DNA of 64,000 bases from Thermomicrobiales bacterium (GCA_030447415.1 JAUJOZ010000001.1:124001-188000), one strand, 5' to 3'; positions 44,110 through 53,430 are shown, numbered from the stretch's first letter. Made by a program: numbers and translations. The notes: generated from the letters alone by a model not told the origin.

Positions 44110-44451
44110 TTAAACCTTGGCCACGATGTCCGTCAGGTAGCGCTTCAGGACCTCCTTATCTCCCCGGAGATCGTAGTGCCCCGGCTCCATCGACGGAGTC
44201 CACGTGATGCCGGCGCCCTCAGGGATGTCGTACCGAACGATCAATGACCCCAGGTGGGTGAATTGCTGACCCGCTGCCCGCGCCCCTTCTTCGGAGTCGA
44301 AGGACGACAATCCGTCCCAGGAGCGCTTCTCCTCGTCGGGTTTGTTTGCCGGTGGGTCGCCGTGCTTGTCCTGCGGGGTGCGGTATTCCCGATCGTCGGG
44401 CGGGTGCCGTTTCGCCACGCGGTAGAACGATCGTACCGGCGTGTCTTCCAC
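44110..44451 (-). CDS. Hypothetical protein, 113 aa
   Basis: MEDTPVRSFYRVAKRHPPDD, a polar middle and the structured part GLSSFDSEEGARAAGQQFTH, GSLIVRYDIPEGAGITWTPS and DKEVLKRYLTDIV. The pattern suggests a small alpha/beta protein of mobile elements (similar proteins have an effector or toxin-associated flavour, but I cannot assign it). A promoter is visible upstream. Confidence 0.6.
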   Translation of the reverse strand: MEDTPVRSFYRVAKRHPPDDREYRTPQDKHGDPPANKPDEEKRSWDGLSSFDSEEGARAAGQQFTHLGSLIVRYDIPEGAGITWTPSMEPGHYDLRGDKEVLKRYLTDIVAKV

Positions 44452-44467
44452 GACTCCTCCCCGCGCG

Positions 44468-44497
44468 ACTGTACGCGTACGTACACTTGACAGTCAA
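44468..44497 (-). promoter_or_regulatory. Promoter upstream of the 113-aa gene
   Basis: On the minus strand TTGACT (44497-44492) and TACAGT (44473-44468) are separated by 18 bases; the -10 ends 16 bases before the ATG at 44451. The -35 overlaps the palindrome CTTGACTGTCAAG, a possible operator. Confidence 0.6.
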
Positions 44498-44609
44498 GAC
44501 AATCGTTGACAACGAATCAGCGGCCTTGCTAGAGATGATCCTAGGGCGCCGTGACTAGTGATTTTCTTCGGCCCGCCAAACATGCGGCAAGCTACGCAGA
44601 TGACCGCCT

Positions 44610-44846
44610 TTACAGCAGTCGGCCCAGCCTCGCGCGTTTTGGGGGGACGGAACGAGTGGGGGGTGACGAGGGCGCCGCCGGAAACTCACAGTCATCGCAC
44701 CGTGGCACGTGTGGTCCGTGACCATAAAGGGCGCACAGCAACGGGACATCAACGACGAGAGGGCGCCCACAACCAGCGCAGTAGGTGCGAAGTAGACCAC
44801 CGTCTGTCCATTTGGCGGGCAGCGATTCCTCTTGTTCGGCCCCCAC
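44610..44846 (-). CDS. Small zinc-ribbon-like protein, 78 aa
   Basis: The product has LRTYCAGCGRPLVVDVPLLC and HVPRCDDCEFPA, so two C-x2-C pairs spaced for zinc. The ends are Pro/Arg-rich. No ribosome binding site stands out. Similar in design to the Com-like protein of this element. Confidence 0.45.
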   Translation of the reverse strand: MGAEQEESLPAKWTDGGLLRTYCAGCGRPLVVDVPLLCALYGHGPHVPRCDDCEFPAAPSSPPTRSVPPKRARLGRLL

Positions 44847-44996
44847 CCCTAGCTCGTCGGCCCCGGACCCATCCCCCGATCCTCGTCGGGATCACCGACG
44901 ATCCCGGACCGGGTCAGCGCGGCCTCCCGCGCGTGGGCCTCCAACTTGCGGGTCCTCCTCGACGCCGCCGTCCGGCGCACTGAGAGGAGGCCCCCC

Positions 44997-45113
44997 GTGG
45001 ACCCATCGCTCGCCGTCCTCGCCGCCATCACCCTCGCGCTCGGCTCCGCGGTCGCTGTGCTCGTTCTCGGGGCCGATCGGCTGCGTCGGCGGCTGCCTCG
45101 CCGCCGGCGGTGA
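44997..45113 (+). CDS. Small single-span membrane protein, 38 aa
   Basis: GTG 44997 follows GAGAGGAGG by 7 bases. VDPSLAVLAAITLALGSA, VAVLVLGADRL and a basic tail give one membrane helix with a positive inside end. TGA at 45111-45113, seven bases before the next GTG, so it is co-transcribed with the histidine-kinase-like gene. Confidence 0.55.
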   Translation: MDPSLAVLAAITLALGSAVAVLVLGADRLRRRLPRRRR

Positions 45114-45119
45114 CCCCCC

Positions 45120-45416
45120 GTGGACGAGAATCCGTCCCGGCCTGACCGCGACCCGGCCGCCGCCGACCCGCTGGAGCTCCTACGGCATGAGCTCAAGATA
45201 CCGCTGACCACGATCCGAGGGCAGGCGCACCTGCTGCGGCGCCACGTGCGGCGCCTCGATGGGCTGGACGGGCCGGAGCGGGCGTGGTTGTTGGAACGCG
45301 CCGACCGCATCGACGCCGCCGTGCTGGCCCTGGTCGCCCGCATCGAGCGCATTGGCCACGAGCTGCGCGAGGTGCCCACGGCGGAGGCCGCGCCGGAGGA
45401 GATGGACCGGGGATAG
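45120..45416 (+). CDS. HisKA-only (DHp) histidine-kinase-like protein
   Basis: 98 residues: LELLRHELKIPLTTIRGQAH is an H-box with the phosphoacceptor His, followed by a long helix RAWLLERADRIDAAVLALVA and a second helix. No ATP-binding HATPase domain follows before the stop. Either a stand-alone dimerisation/phosphotransfer protein or the 3'-truncated remains of a kinase. A response-regulator end lies just after it on the other strand. Confidence 0.6.
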   Translation: MDENPSRPDRDPAAADPLELLRHELKIPLTTIRGQAHLLRRHVRRLDGLDGPERAWLLERADRIDAAVLALVARIERIGHELREVPTAEAAPEEMDRG

Positions 45417-45423
45417 CGCTGGC

Positions 45424-45510
45424 TCAGGCTGGCCCGATCAACTCCTTGACTGCGGCGAGCAGGTCATCGATGTCGAAGGGCTTGGCCAGGTAGCGCCGGG
45501 CGTTGTGCGG
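45424..45510 (-). pseudogene. Response regulator receiver, C-terminal remnant
   Basis: The minus strand reads ARRYLAKPFDIDDLLAAVKE and ends LIGPA. YLAKPF is the conserved Lys-Pro of receiver domains and its last helix. The rest of the gene is missing; the break falls at the 54-bp repeat beginning 45513. Confidence 0.65.
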
Positions 45511-45512
45511 CA

Positions 45513-45566
45513 CGTGCGTCGCGTGCGGCGGCGTACAATCCCCGGCCATGAACGTCCCGCAGTTCC
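45513..45566 (+). repeat. 54-bp direct repeat, copy 2
   Basis: Identical to 43016-43069. It includes the TACAAT box at 45534-45539 and the start of the full MmeI-like gene, and joins the response-regulator remnant. Confidence 0.9.
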
Positions 45567-48387
45567 AGGCCCTCTGGCGCGGCGCGGCGCTGAACGAGCG
45601 CCAGTCAGCCCAGCCGCACTTCGAGTCACTCTGCCGGCTGGTCGGCCACCCCACGCCCACGGAGGCTGACCCCGAGGGCCGGTTCTTCGTCTACGAGAAG
45701 GGGCTGGGCAAGACGGGCGGCGGCGGCGGGTTCGCCGATGTCTGGTACCGCCGCCGCTTCGGCTGGGAGTACAAGCGGCCGGGGGAGGACCTCGACAAGG
45801 CGCACCGCCAGCTCAAGCTCTACGCCGAGGCCCTGGAGAACCCGCCATTGCTCATCGTTTCCGACATCCACCGCATCGTCATCCACACCAACTTCACCAA
45901 CACGGCGGCAACGGCGTACGAGATCACCCTCGACGACCTCGACCGGCCGGAGGTACTCGGCTGGCTGCGGGCGGCCTTCTACGACCCGGAGGCGTTGCGG
46001 CCCGGCACGACCGTCCAGGCCGTCACCGAGGACGCGGCGGCACGGTTCGGCGCGCTAGCGGCGGCACTGCACGCGCGGGGCGTGGACCCCCACCGGGCCG
46101 CGCACTTCCTCGTGCAGCTGCTGTTCTGCCTGTACGCTGAGGATGTCGGACTCCTCAAGCGCGGGCTGTTCTCCAACCTGTTGGGCCTCGGGGCGCGCCG
46201 GCCGCAGGCGTTCCCGGCGCAGGCGGCCGCGCTGCTGGCCGTCATGCGCGACGGGGGGCCTTCGGCGTCGGGTGGGTGGACCGCTTCAACGGTGGGCTGT
46301 TCGCCGAGGTCGGGGTCGAGGCGCTGACGGCGGAGGAATTGAGGGACCTGCACGCCGCGGCGGGCCTGGACTGGGGCAGCGTCGAGCCGGCGATCTTCGG
46401 CACGTTGTTCGAGCGCAGCCTGGACCCGGCGAAGCGATCGCAGCTCGGGGCGCACTACACGGGCCGAGCGGACATCGAGCGGGTGGTCGAGCCGGTGCTG
46501 ATGGCGCCCCTGCGCCGGCGGTGGGAGGCCGTCCGGGCCGAGGCGGACGCGGCGAAGGTGGCGTGGGAGGCGGCGGCCACGCCCCGCACGCGCGACAACC
46601 GGCGGGCGGACTTCGCCGCCATCCTGGGCGGTTTTCAGGAGGAGCTGGCGCGGGTGCGGGTGCTGGACCCGGCCTGCGGGAGCGGGAACTTCCTGTACGT
46701 CGCGCTGGCGCGGCTGCTGGACCTCGAAAAAGAGGTGATCGTCTACGGGGCGGCGAACGGGCTGCCGCTCGGGCTGCCCGCAGTTGGGCCGCACCAGCTC
46801 GCGGGGCTGGAGGTCAACGCGTACGCGCGGGAGCTGGCGCAGGTCGTCGTCTGGATCGGCTACCTGCAATGGATGATCGGCAACGGCTTCCCCGGTCGCC
46901 GAGACCCGATTCTGGAGCCGCTGGAGACGATCCAACTCCAAGACGCACTGCTGGACCGCACCGACCCGGCGCATCCCACCGAGGCAAGGTGGCCGGCGGC
47001 GGACGTCATCATCGGCAACCCGCCGTTCCTGGGTGGGAAGCGACTCCGGGCGGAGCTTGGGGACGAAATCGTTGACGATCTCTTCGCGGTCTACGCTGGG
47101 CGAGTCCCGCGCGAGGCCGATCTGGTTGTCTACTTCTTCGAGAAGGCACGAGCGGAGATCGAAACCGGCAGGACGAAGCGCGCCGGTCTGCTCGCCACCA
47201 ACTCGATTCGGGGCGGTGCGAACTGCCGCGTGTTGGACCGGATCAAACAAACTGGCGACATCTTCATGGCATAGAACGACGAGCCGTGGGTGCTCGACGG
47301 TGCCGCCGTCCGCATCTCGATCGTCGGCTTCGATGGCGGCGAGGAGCCGAGCCGCGTCCTCGACGGTGCTCCTGTGGCCGTGATTAACGCCGACCTCACC
47401 GGCACGACCGACGTCACCACCGCCAAACGCCTTCCCGAGAACCTCGGCATCGCCTTTATGGGCGATACCAAGGGCGGTCCGTTCGATGTTCCGGGTGACC
47501 TCGCGCGCCAGTGGATCGCGCTGCCGCCGAACCCCAACGGCCGGCCGAACAGCGACGTGGTCCGGCCGTGGGTCAACGGCCTCGATGTCACCCGGCGGCC
47601 ACGCGACATGTGGATTGTCGACTTCGGCGTGGACATGCCTGAGCACGACGCGGCACTCTACGAAGCGCCGTTTGAGTACGTCCGTCAACACGTCAAGCCG
47701 CTGCGGTCGACCAACAACCGCGAGGCGTATCGGCGCCGCTGGTGGCTCCACGTCGAGGCCCGCTCCGGGATGCGAACCGCGCTCCGGCCGCTGGCTCGAT
47801 TCATTTGCACGCCGACCGTCGCCAAACATCGGCTCTTTGTCTGGTCCGACGGGACAGCGTTACCCGACCACCAACTGATCGTCTTCGCCCGCGCCGAAGA
47901 CGTAGTCGTCGGCGTGCTGCACTCGCGGGCGCATGAGGTCTGGTCACTGCGAATGGGGACGTGGCTCGGTGTTGGGAACGACCCCCGCTACACGCCGACC
48001 ACCTGCTTTGAGACCTTCCCGCTGCCCTGGCCGCCCGGGCGCGAGCCGTGGCGCGACCCACGCCTGCACACCATCGCCGAGGCCGCCCGCGAGCTAGATG
48101 ACCGCCGCCGCGCCTGGCTCGACCGGCCGGGCGTCGATCCCGCCGAGCTGAAGCAGCGGACGCTGACCAACCTCTACAACCAGCGGCCGGCGTGGCTGGC
48201 GCACCTCCACGCCGCCCTCGACCGCGCTGTCTGGACCGCCTACGGCTGGGATGACTCCGACCCCGCCGCGGTGGACGAGGACGCGATCCTGGCGCGGTTG
48301 CTGGTGCTCAACCTGGAACGTGCTAGCGGCTCGATGAGCCGCACCCTGACCTCTGCGCCCGGCGCCGGTCCCAGCACCTACAGCTGA
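45548..48387 (+). pseudogene. MmeI-like (type IIL) restriction-modification enzyme, with one frameshift and one amber codon
   Basis: An MmeI-type single-chain enzyme of about 945 codons. N-terminal nuclease: GFADVWYRRRFGWEYKRPG supplies D and E-x-K, then DLDKAHRQL. Helical spacer with FLVQLLFCLYAEDVGLL. SAM-dependent N6-adenine methylase: LDPACGSGNFLYVALA (motif I) and ADVIIGNPPFLGGK (NPPF). C-terminal target-recognition part with NPRYTPTTCFETFPLPWP. A deleted G in the G run at about 46255 shifts the frame, and TAG at 47273-47275 replaces a conserved Trp (FMA-*-NDEPWVLDG). The start is leaderless. Confidence 0.85.
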
Positions 48388-48407
48388 TACCGGGCGCGCC
48401 CGGCGGC

Positions 48408-49664
48408 TCAGGCGCTCGTCGGCGCCTCGTCGGGCTCTGTGGACGCCGCCTTCCCTGTCAGCAGCCCAAAGTCCTGCTCTGTGACGGCGTGCGTCTGCTG
48501 GACGAACCAGGCCCACCCCCGCGCCGGGTCGCGCCCGCGGAAGGCGTCGAGCCGCGCCCGCAGGGCGGCATCGATCAGGACCGGATCGTCGAAGAAGAGG
48601 CGCACCCCCGTCACGCGGAACGCCCACGGAAACCGCTCCGCGTGCCGCACGTGTGGCAGGGTCCGGCGCTCCGGCGCACTGGCTACCTCAGCCTCGGCGA
48701 CCACGCCCTTGCCCGTCTCGTAGAAGCACAGGCGGTCCCCCGGCGCCAAGCGCGTTCGGGTCGGCGTCTTCTCGCCGAAGACGTACCAGCCGGCCCCCAG
48801 CAGGCGCTCCAGCGCCTCGCGCCCCGACCCGTGCTCGTCGTCGGCGATCGGCGTCAGGATGTGGCGCGGGCCGTCAGCGAGTGCCCGCGCGGGACGCGCC
48901 GCCGGGCGGTGCTCGGCAGGCAGGGCGGACGCTGACCGGTCCTGCGCGGGGCGCGGGGCGAGGTCCGTCGCGGCCGGTGGAGGGAGGACCGTGAGGGGAG
49001 CGGCGAGGTGAGCGCGGAACCACTGCACGAGGTCCTGGGCGGACGCGGGCACCTCGACCTCGGCGCGTGCGCGACGCAGTTGCCGGATCGTGGGCGAGGC
49101 GGGGTTGCCCAGGACGTCGCGGACGGCGGCGTCGAGGCGCCGCTGGAGCAACCAGGTCCGCGCGCCCGTGGGCGTCGTCATGCTCTCGCGCGACAGTTGC
49201 CACACCTGGCCGAACAGCGCGTCGAACTCGGGGTCGGAGTTGAAGGCGAGGAGGTCCAGACTCAGCACCCGCTTGGCCGCCAGGTCCGGCTTGAGAAACG
49301 TGTTGAAGAACTGGAGCTCGCGGCCGTTGGTGAGCGCCGCCCACTCGACGCCCTCGACGGCGCAGTACTGGATCAGCTGGGCGGCGTGCTTCTCGGTCGG
49401 GGCCGTCTGGAGGGGCTTGGCCTCGATGGCCAGGAGCCGGCGCCCGTCGGGGCCGGCCATGACGTAGTCGATGAACTCCTGCGAGTTCTTGACGTAGTAC
49501 TCACGGGTCACGACGCCAATGCCGGACCAGCCGAGGGCGGCGACCAACGGCTCAATGAAGTGGACCTTGGTGTCGGCCTCGCTCAGGCGCGGCGGCGCCT
49601 CCTGGGCGAGGAACGTCTTGACCTGGGCGAGCGTGCGCCGCACCGTGGTTCTGGCGTCATCCAT
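48408..49664 (-). CDS. PD-(D/E)XK nuclease fused to EVE/PUA-like domain; candidate modification-dependent restriction enzyme
   Basis: 418 residues from ATG 49664. The N-terminal half resembles the type I R-subunit nuclease: DTKVHFIEPLVAALGW, EFIDYVMAGPDGRRLLAIEA-K (D...E-x-K), and VEWAALTNGRELQFFNTF. A Pro/Ala linker separates the C-terminal half: GWYVFGEKTPTRTRLAPGDR, LCFYETGKGVVAEAEVASAP and RFPWAFRVTGVRLFFDDPVL, an EVE/ASCH-type beta-barrel that binds modified bases. It is convergent with the MmeI-like gene. Cleaving methylated or unusual DNA is inferred. Confidence 0.72.
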   Translation of the reverse strand: MDDARTTVRRTLAQVKTFLAQEAPPRLSEADTKVHFIEPLVAALGWSGIGVVTREYYVKNSQEFIDYVMAGPDGRRLLAIEAKPLQTAPTEKHAAQLIQYCAVEGVEWAALTNGRELQFFNTFLKPDLAAKRVLSLDLLAFNSDPEFDALFGQVWQLSRESMTTPTGARTWLLQRRLDAAVRDVLGNPASPTIRQLRRARAEVEVPASAQDLVQWFRAHLAAPLTVLPPPAATDLAPRPAQDRSASALPAEHRPAARPARALADGPRHILTPIADDEHGSGREALERLLGAGWYVFGEKTPTRTRLAPGDRLCFYETGKGVVAEAEVASAPERRTLPHVRHAERFPWAFRVTGVRLFFDDPVLIDAALRARLDAFRGRDPARGWAWFVQQTHAVTEQDFGLLTGKAASTEPDEAPTSA

Positions 49665-49734
49665 TCCATGAATCCCCACGCGCAGCGCCCGCCGCCGACC
49701 GATCCGCCGGATTATCCCGAAGGGCCGACGGGGG

Positions 49735-49938
49735 TCAAGGGGCGGGGCGGTGATCGGCCGCCGCCCCCATGCGAGCTTTCGCCGCGATGTCCGCGAGCCA
49801 GCGGCCGGCGGCGAGGTCCTCCAGCAGTTCCGGCGTGCGCGGGCCGTCCCAGCCCTTCGCCTAAACGATGCCCCAGAAGAACGCGACGCCGTGGCAGTCG
49901 ATCGTGGTCTGGGTGTCCGCCTTCCCGACCGTCGCCAT
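49735..49938 (-). pseudogene. Small hypothetical protein with in-frame TAG
   Basis: From ATG 49938: MATVGKADTQTTIDCHGVAF, FWGIV, then TAG at 49861-49863, then AKGWDGPRTPELLEDLAAGR and WLADIAAKARMGAAADHRP before a TGA. Both halves read as one protein. The TAG falls beside Trp-rich sequence, so TGG is a likely ancestor. Function unknown. Confidence 0.4.
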
Positions 49939-50103
49939 ATGCAGCTCGCGCAGGCAGTCCGCGCCCGGTCTCGCCCGATCACACTCCCGAACCGCGCAGA
50001 TCTAGACGACTGGCGCGGCGGTCGGTCCAGGCCGATAAACGTGCCGGAATCGGAAGCCAGCCGGGCCACGGATGGGGGGAAGACAACTGAACCGCGAGCC
50101 TTC

Positions 50104-50910
50104 TCACCGTGAGGTGTCCCGACGCTGATGGAACGCACCGTGGCACGCATTGCAAAGAACGATCAGGTCTTCAGGTGCCTCGTGACCGCGCCGCGCATAA
50201 GTCCGGTGGTGCACTTCCAGTCGGCCCGTTCGATTGCACAGTTGACAGCGATAGCTAGCCCGGCGCAGCGCAGCCGTCCGCTTCGCGAACCACTCGGGGG
50301 TTTGTAGGTACTCCGGATACGGCATGGTCCGCGTGTTGTACCCGGTCCGGGAGCCTGGTGAGGGGCCGGGGGGGCTGGCACGCGATGGCGGTTGGACAGG
50401 CGGTGATCGGGTTGGTCCCGATGGTTCATCGGACCGAAATCCGCCCGTCGCCCTCCGGTCGGCAAGCATGCCCCACGCCACGGCGCCAAAGAGGTACAGC
50501 GCGAAGGCGCCGACCACGCCGAAAACCAGGGCACCGATGCTGGTAAACCCCCACCCGCCGATCTCAAAGACGATGTCCGGATCAGGAGTGGGCGTGGGCC
50601 GGAAGCGGGCGGGGGACGGCGTGGGCGTGCGTGCAATCGGAATCGGGGCGCGCGGCACCGTGCCGCCGCGCGGCAGCAACTCGCAGGCGATCCCGTCGCG
50701 ATCCTCGTCGAGGCGGTCCACGTTGTTGGTGCGACTGCCGCCCCTGGCCTCGAAGTAGGCCTGCGCCTCCTCGTGGGTGCGAAAGTCCCGGCAGTCCAAG
50801 TCTGCTGCGGCCACGGGGGCCGCGCTCGGCTCGGTAAGGAGCCGGAGCGCGGTGGCCAGGGCGGCCGCCGTAACGACGGAACTTCGGAGTTGTGCCGGGT
50901 CGATACCCAT
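50104..50910 (-). CDS. Excalibur domain, membrane helix and HNH endonuclease
   Basis: About 268 residues. The N-terminus has a signal-like helix and an Excalibur calcium-binding domain: LDCRDFRTHEEAQAYFEARG and DRLDEDRDGIACELL (DxDxDGxxCE). A Pro/Thr linker, then one membrane helix (FTSIGALVFGVVGAFALYLF), then a cytosolic HNH: YRCQLCNRTGRLEVHHRTYA and ILVLCNACHGAFH-like. The start is ATG 50910; 51015 is possible. The orientation puts the nuclease inside. The pairing of these two domains is unusual. Role unknown, perhaps DNA entry. Confidence 0.78.
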   Translation of the reverse strand: MGIDPAQLRSSVVTAAALATALRLLTEPSAAPVAAADLDCRDFRTHEEAQAYFEARGGSRTNNVDRLDEDRDGIACELLPRGGTVPRAPIPIARTPTPSPARFRPTPTPDPDIVFEIGGWGFTSIGALVFGVVGAFALYLFGAVAWGMLADRRATGGFRSDEPSGPTRSPPVQPPSRASPPGPSPGSRTGYNTRTMPYPEYLQTPEWFAKRTAALRRASYRCQLCNRTGRLEVHHRTYARRGHEAPEDLIVLCNACHGAFHQRRDTSR

Positions 50911-51117
50911 GGCTCGTGAGTGCCTCCGAACCTGGCCCGCTTTCGGGGCGCCGCCTCCCTCCAAGGCCAGAACCGCCAGCCGGGGGATGGTCCGACCAGC
51001 GGTCTCGGCCGTCAAGCGGGATCAACCCCATGAATCCGGACCGGCCGGGCCCCGATGTATCATCCGCCGAACGCACGCACGACCGACGATGTCGACGCGC
51101 CCGGCTCGGGGAGCAGG

Positions 51118-51960
51118 ATGTCTCACGCCATCGTCCGCGCCGAGACGCCGGAGGAGCGCGAGTACGCGCGGTACCTCGCCGAGATCGAGGCCCGACGACA
51201 CTACGCCGCCGAGATTCAGGCCGAGTTAGAGGCGCTCAACGTCGCCCTTGGCCGCTTCGAAGCCGAGTACCACGCCCGGGTCGGTGTCCTCTTTGTCGAG
51301 CTGGACCGGGTTCAGTTGGCCATCCACGAGTACGAGCGGCGTATCACCCACCTTCAGACGGACCCCACCGCTGATCCAACGGAGGTCGAGCGCGACGTCG
51401 GTGCCGCGTTCGCTGGCCGCCGCGAGGACGTGCGACATGGGGAGGAGGAGACGCGCCGCTACGAGCAGGCGTTCCAGCGGGAGCGGGAGCGCCCGCGACT
51501 CGATCCAGGTACCGAGCAGGAGGTCCAGCGTCTCTACCGCGAGCTGGCGAGGCGGTTCCACCCCGACTTGGCCCGCACCACGAAAGAGCGGCGGCAGCGA
51601 GAGCCGCTGATGCAGCGCGTCAACGAGGCTATGCGGGCGCGTGATTTGACGGCACTGCAGGGGCTGGCGCGCGAGGCCGAGGTAGCGGACCCGGCGTTCG
51701 AGGCGCGCCCCATTGGCGAGAAGCTGGTTTGGGCCATCCGCGAGGTGGCGCGGCTGGACGGCGTGATCGCTGGGCTGGAGGCCGAGCTAGCGGTGGTCCG
51801 GGCAAGCGATACTCACGGGCTCTGGACGCGGCAGGAGGCCGGTGAGCGCGTACTGGAGGCGCTGGAGGCGGATCTGACGGACGAGGTGGCGGCCGTGCGC
51901 GATCAGCTGGCGGAGTTGATAGTTACTTACCGGCGACTACTTGATCGAGGGCGGACATGA
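51118..51960 (+). CDS. Coiled-coil protein with J-domain
   Basis: 280 residues. A long helical/coiled-coil N-terminus (RRHYAAEIQAELEALNVALG) is followed near residue 130 by EVQRLYRELARRFHPDLART, an HPD J-domain that recruits DnaK, and then a second coiled coil (VARLDGVIAGLEAELAVV). The stop overlaps the start of the prim-pol gene as ATGA (51957-51960), so translation is coupled. A DnaK co-chaperone loading the replication protein is plausible but inferred. Confidence 0.75.
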   Translation: MSHAIVRAETPEEREYARYLAEIEARRHYAAEIQAELEALNVALGRFEAEYHARVGVLFVELDRVQLAIHEYERRITHLQTDPTADPTEVERDVGAAFAGRREDVRHGEEETRRYEQAFQRERERPRLDPGTEQEVQRLYRELARRFHPDLARTTKERRQREPLMQRVNEAMRARDLTALQGLAREAEVADPAFEARPIGEKLVWAIREVARLDGVIAGLEAELAVVRASDTHGLWTRQEAGERVLEALEADLTDEVAAVRDQLAELIVTYRRLLDRGRT

Positions 51961-52793
51961 CCAACGAGCGGCTCGCGGTCAAGTTGGTCGACCGAGCCCT
52001 GGTGTTCGACCCGAGAGCGCCCTCCCCGATGGTGCGTCGTGGGCTCGCTCGCCTTGATAGTAGGCTCCGAGCTGCGGAGAGTCCGCCGGCGACCCTTCGA
52101 CTTCTTCCAGAGAATGTACCCCGGGAGTTCATGGCCCTGCCGCAGTGGGTGTGCTGGCGCTGGAGGCTGCGAGGCGAGAAGTGGCGCAAGCCCCCGATCG
52201 ATCCCACTACCGGCCGCGACGCGAACGAGAACAATCCGTCCACCTGGACCAGCTTTTCCGAGGCGGTGAATGCCCACGTGATGAAGGGGTTGCCGGGCGT
52301 CGGTTTCGTGTTCACTCCGCCTGATCCGTTCCTGGGGATCGACCTCGACCGTTGCCGGGACCCAGCGACAGGCGAGCTCGATCCGTGGGCGGACCAGATC
52401 GTCGCCGCGCTCGACTCGTATTCGGAGTTGTCGCCCACTGGCCGAGGCGTGCACGTCGTCGTGCGCGCCGCCTTGCCGTTCGTCGCGTCGCGGCGGAAAG
52501 GGCTGATCGAGCTCTACAACGCTGGCCAATTCTTCGTCATGACGGGCCATCGGCTCCTCGACACGCCGCAGACCGCTCAACCTCGCCAGGCCGAGATTGA
52601 CGCCCTCTACGACCGGTTGTTCTGTGGGAACATCGACGAGGCCGAGGAGCCATGGTTTGTCGACGACTCTGAAGCATCCCTGGAGACATTTCAAACGGAG
52701 CGAAACGACCCCTGGGCCGGGATGCCATTGCCTCAATTGGAGTGGGATCCATACGAGTATGATCTTTGGGTCGATGCCCCGATGCCGGATTGA
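51957..52793 (+). CDS. NrS-1 polymerase-like primase (prim-pol domain only)
   Basis: 278 residues. The primase core is PREFMALPQWVCWRWRL, KPPIDPTTGRDA, NPSTWTSFSEAV, GVGFVFTPPDPFLGIDLDRC (metal-binding D-x-D), SYSELSPTGRGVHVVVR (His) and FFVMTGHRL. In NrS-1-type enzymes this is followed by a helix-bundle domain; here it stops, and a helix-bundle gene without the primase domain is found at 17595-18483. The start is coupled to the J-domain gene. Confidence 0.82.
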   Translation: MTNERLAVKLVDRALVFDPRAPSPMVRRGLARLDSRLRAAESPPATLRLLPENVPREFMALPQWVCWRWRLRGEKWRKPPIDPTTGRDANENNPSTWTSFSEAVNAHVMKGLPGVGFVFTPPDPFLGIDLDRCRDPATGELDPWADQIVAALDSYSELSPTGRGVHVVVRAALPFVASRRKGLIELYNAGQFFVMTGHRLLDTPQTAQPRQAEIDALYDRLFCGNIDEAEEPWFVDDSEASLETFQTERNDPWAGMPLPQLEWDPYEYDLWVDAPMPD

Positions 52794-52868
52794 TCCGAAC
52801 CGGTCGAAGAGGCCGACCCGCGCTATTCATGATTAGGCGGGCTAGCTGATCGGAGGCGAGCGGAGCGA

Positions 52869-53015
52869 CTAGTGCACAGAGTGCCGAGCGGTTCGATCGA
52901 ATCGACGTGTTCTGGGCAATGACGCCACGGTCGGGCCGGCGATCACAAGCGTGACGGCGACGAGGGCGGCGAGGACGGCGGCGAGCTGACCCCCCTCCTG
53001 GTGAACGTGGTTCAC
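52869..53015 (-). CDS. Possible small membrane protein, 48 aa
   Basis: From GTG 53015: VNHVHQEGG, then a helix QLAAVLAALVAVTLVIAGP and a basic tail. No ribosome binding site; coding status uncertain. Confidence 0.3.
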   Translation of the reverse strand: MNHVHQEGGQLAAVLAALVAVTLVIAGPTVASLPRTRRFDRTARHSVH

Positions 53016-53430
53016 CCGTCGGACGGCCACAGCGGCGAGGTGGGAGGCACGTCGGCACCGCGTCGAACGCCTTGGAGAATTCGCTCGCGTACGCGCGGGG
53101 GGCGGACTGCAACGGCGCTCCTGCGGTGGCGCCGTTGCGCCTGCCTTGGCCAGCATTCGGCCGAGCCAGCGCGAGCTTCCTGTAGCCGCCTCATGCGACG
53201 GGAGTCAGGAAACGCCACCCGGCGCAATATCCACGATACTCACGTGTTCGCGGCGCCTGCGAGCGGGGCCCCTCGTCGCACGCTCACCACGCCAACTCCC
53301 GCTAACGTGTGCCCGCGACCCGCCGCCGTGGGGCGGGGGTATGCTGGGGAGCGGGACGCCGCGCGGTTTGCTGATTCTCCGAAATCGCTTGGCAAATGAG
53401 CAACGTCAGGACACGTGGGAGGTCCGTGGC
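53016..53430. other. Gap with no gene seen
   Basis: About 415 bases. Frames are Arg/Pro-rich. It should hold the promoter of the following zinc-ribbon gene. Confidence 0.45.

Noticed and set aside
45979-47829. 616-codon minus-strand frame across the MmeI-like gene
   Set aside because: Antisense shadow; the plus strand carries clear nuclease and methylase motifs.
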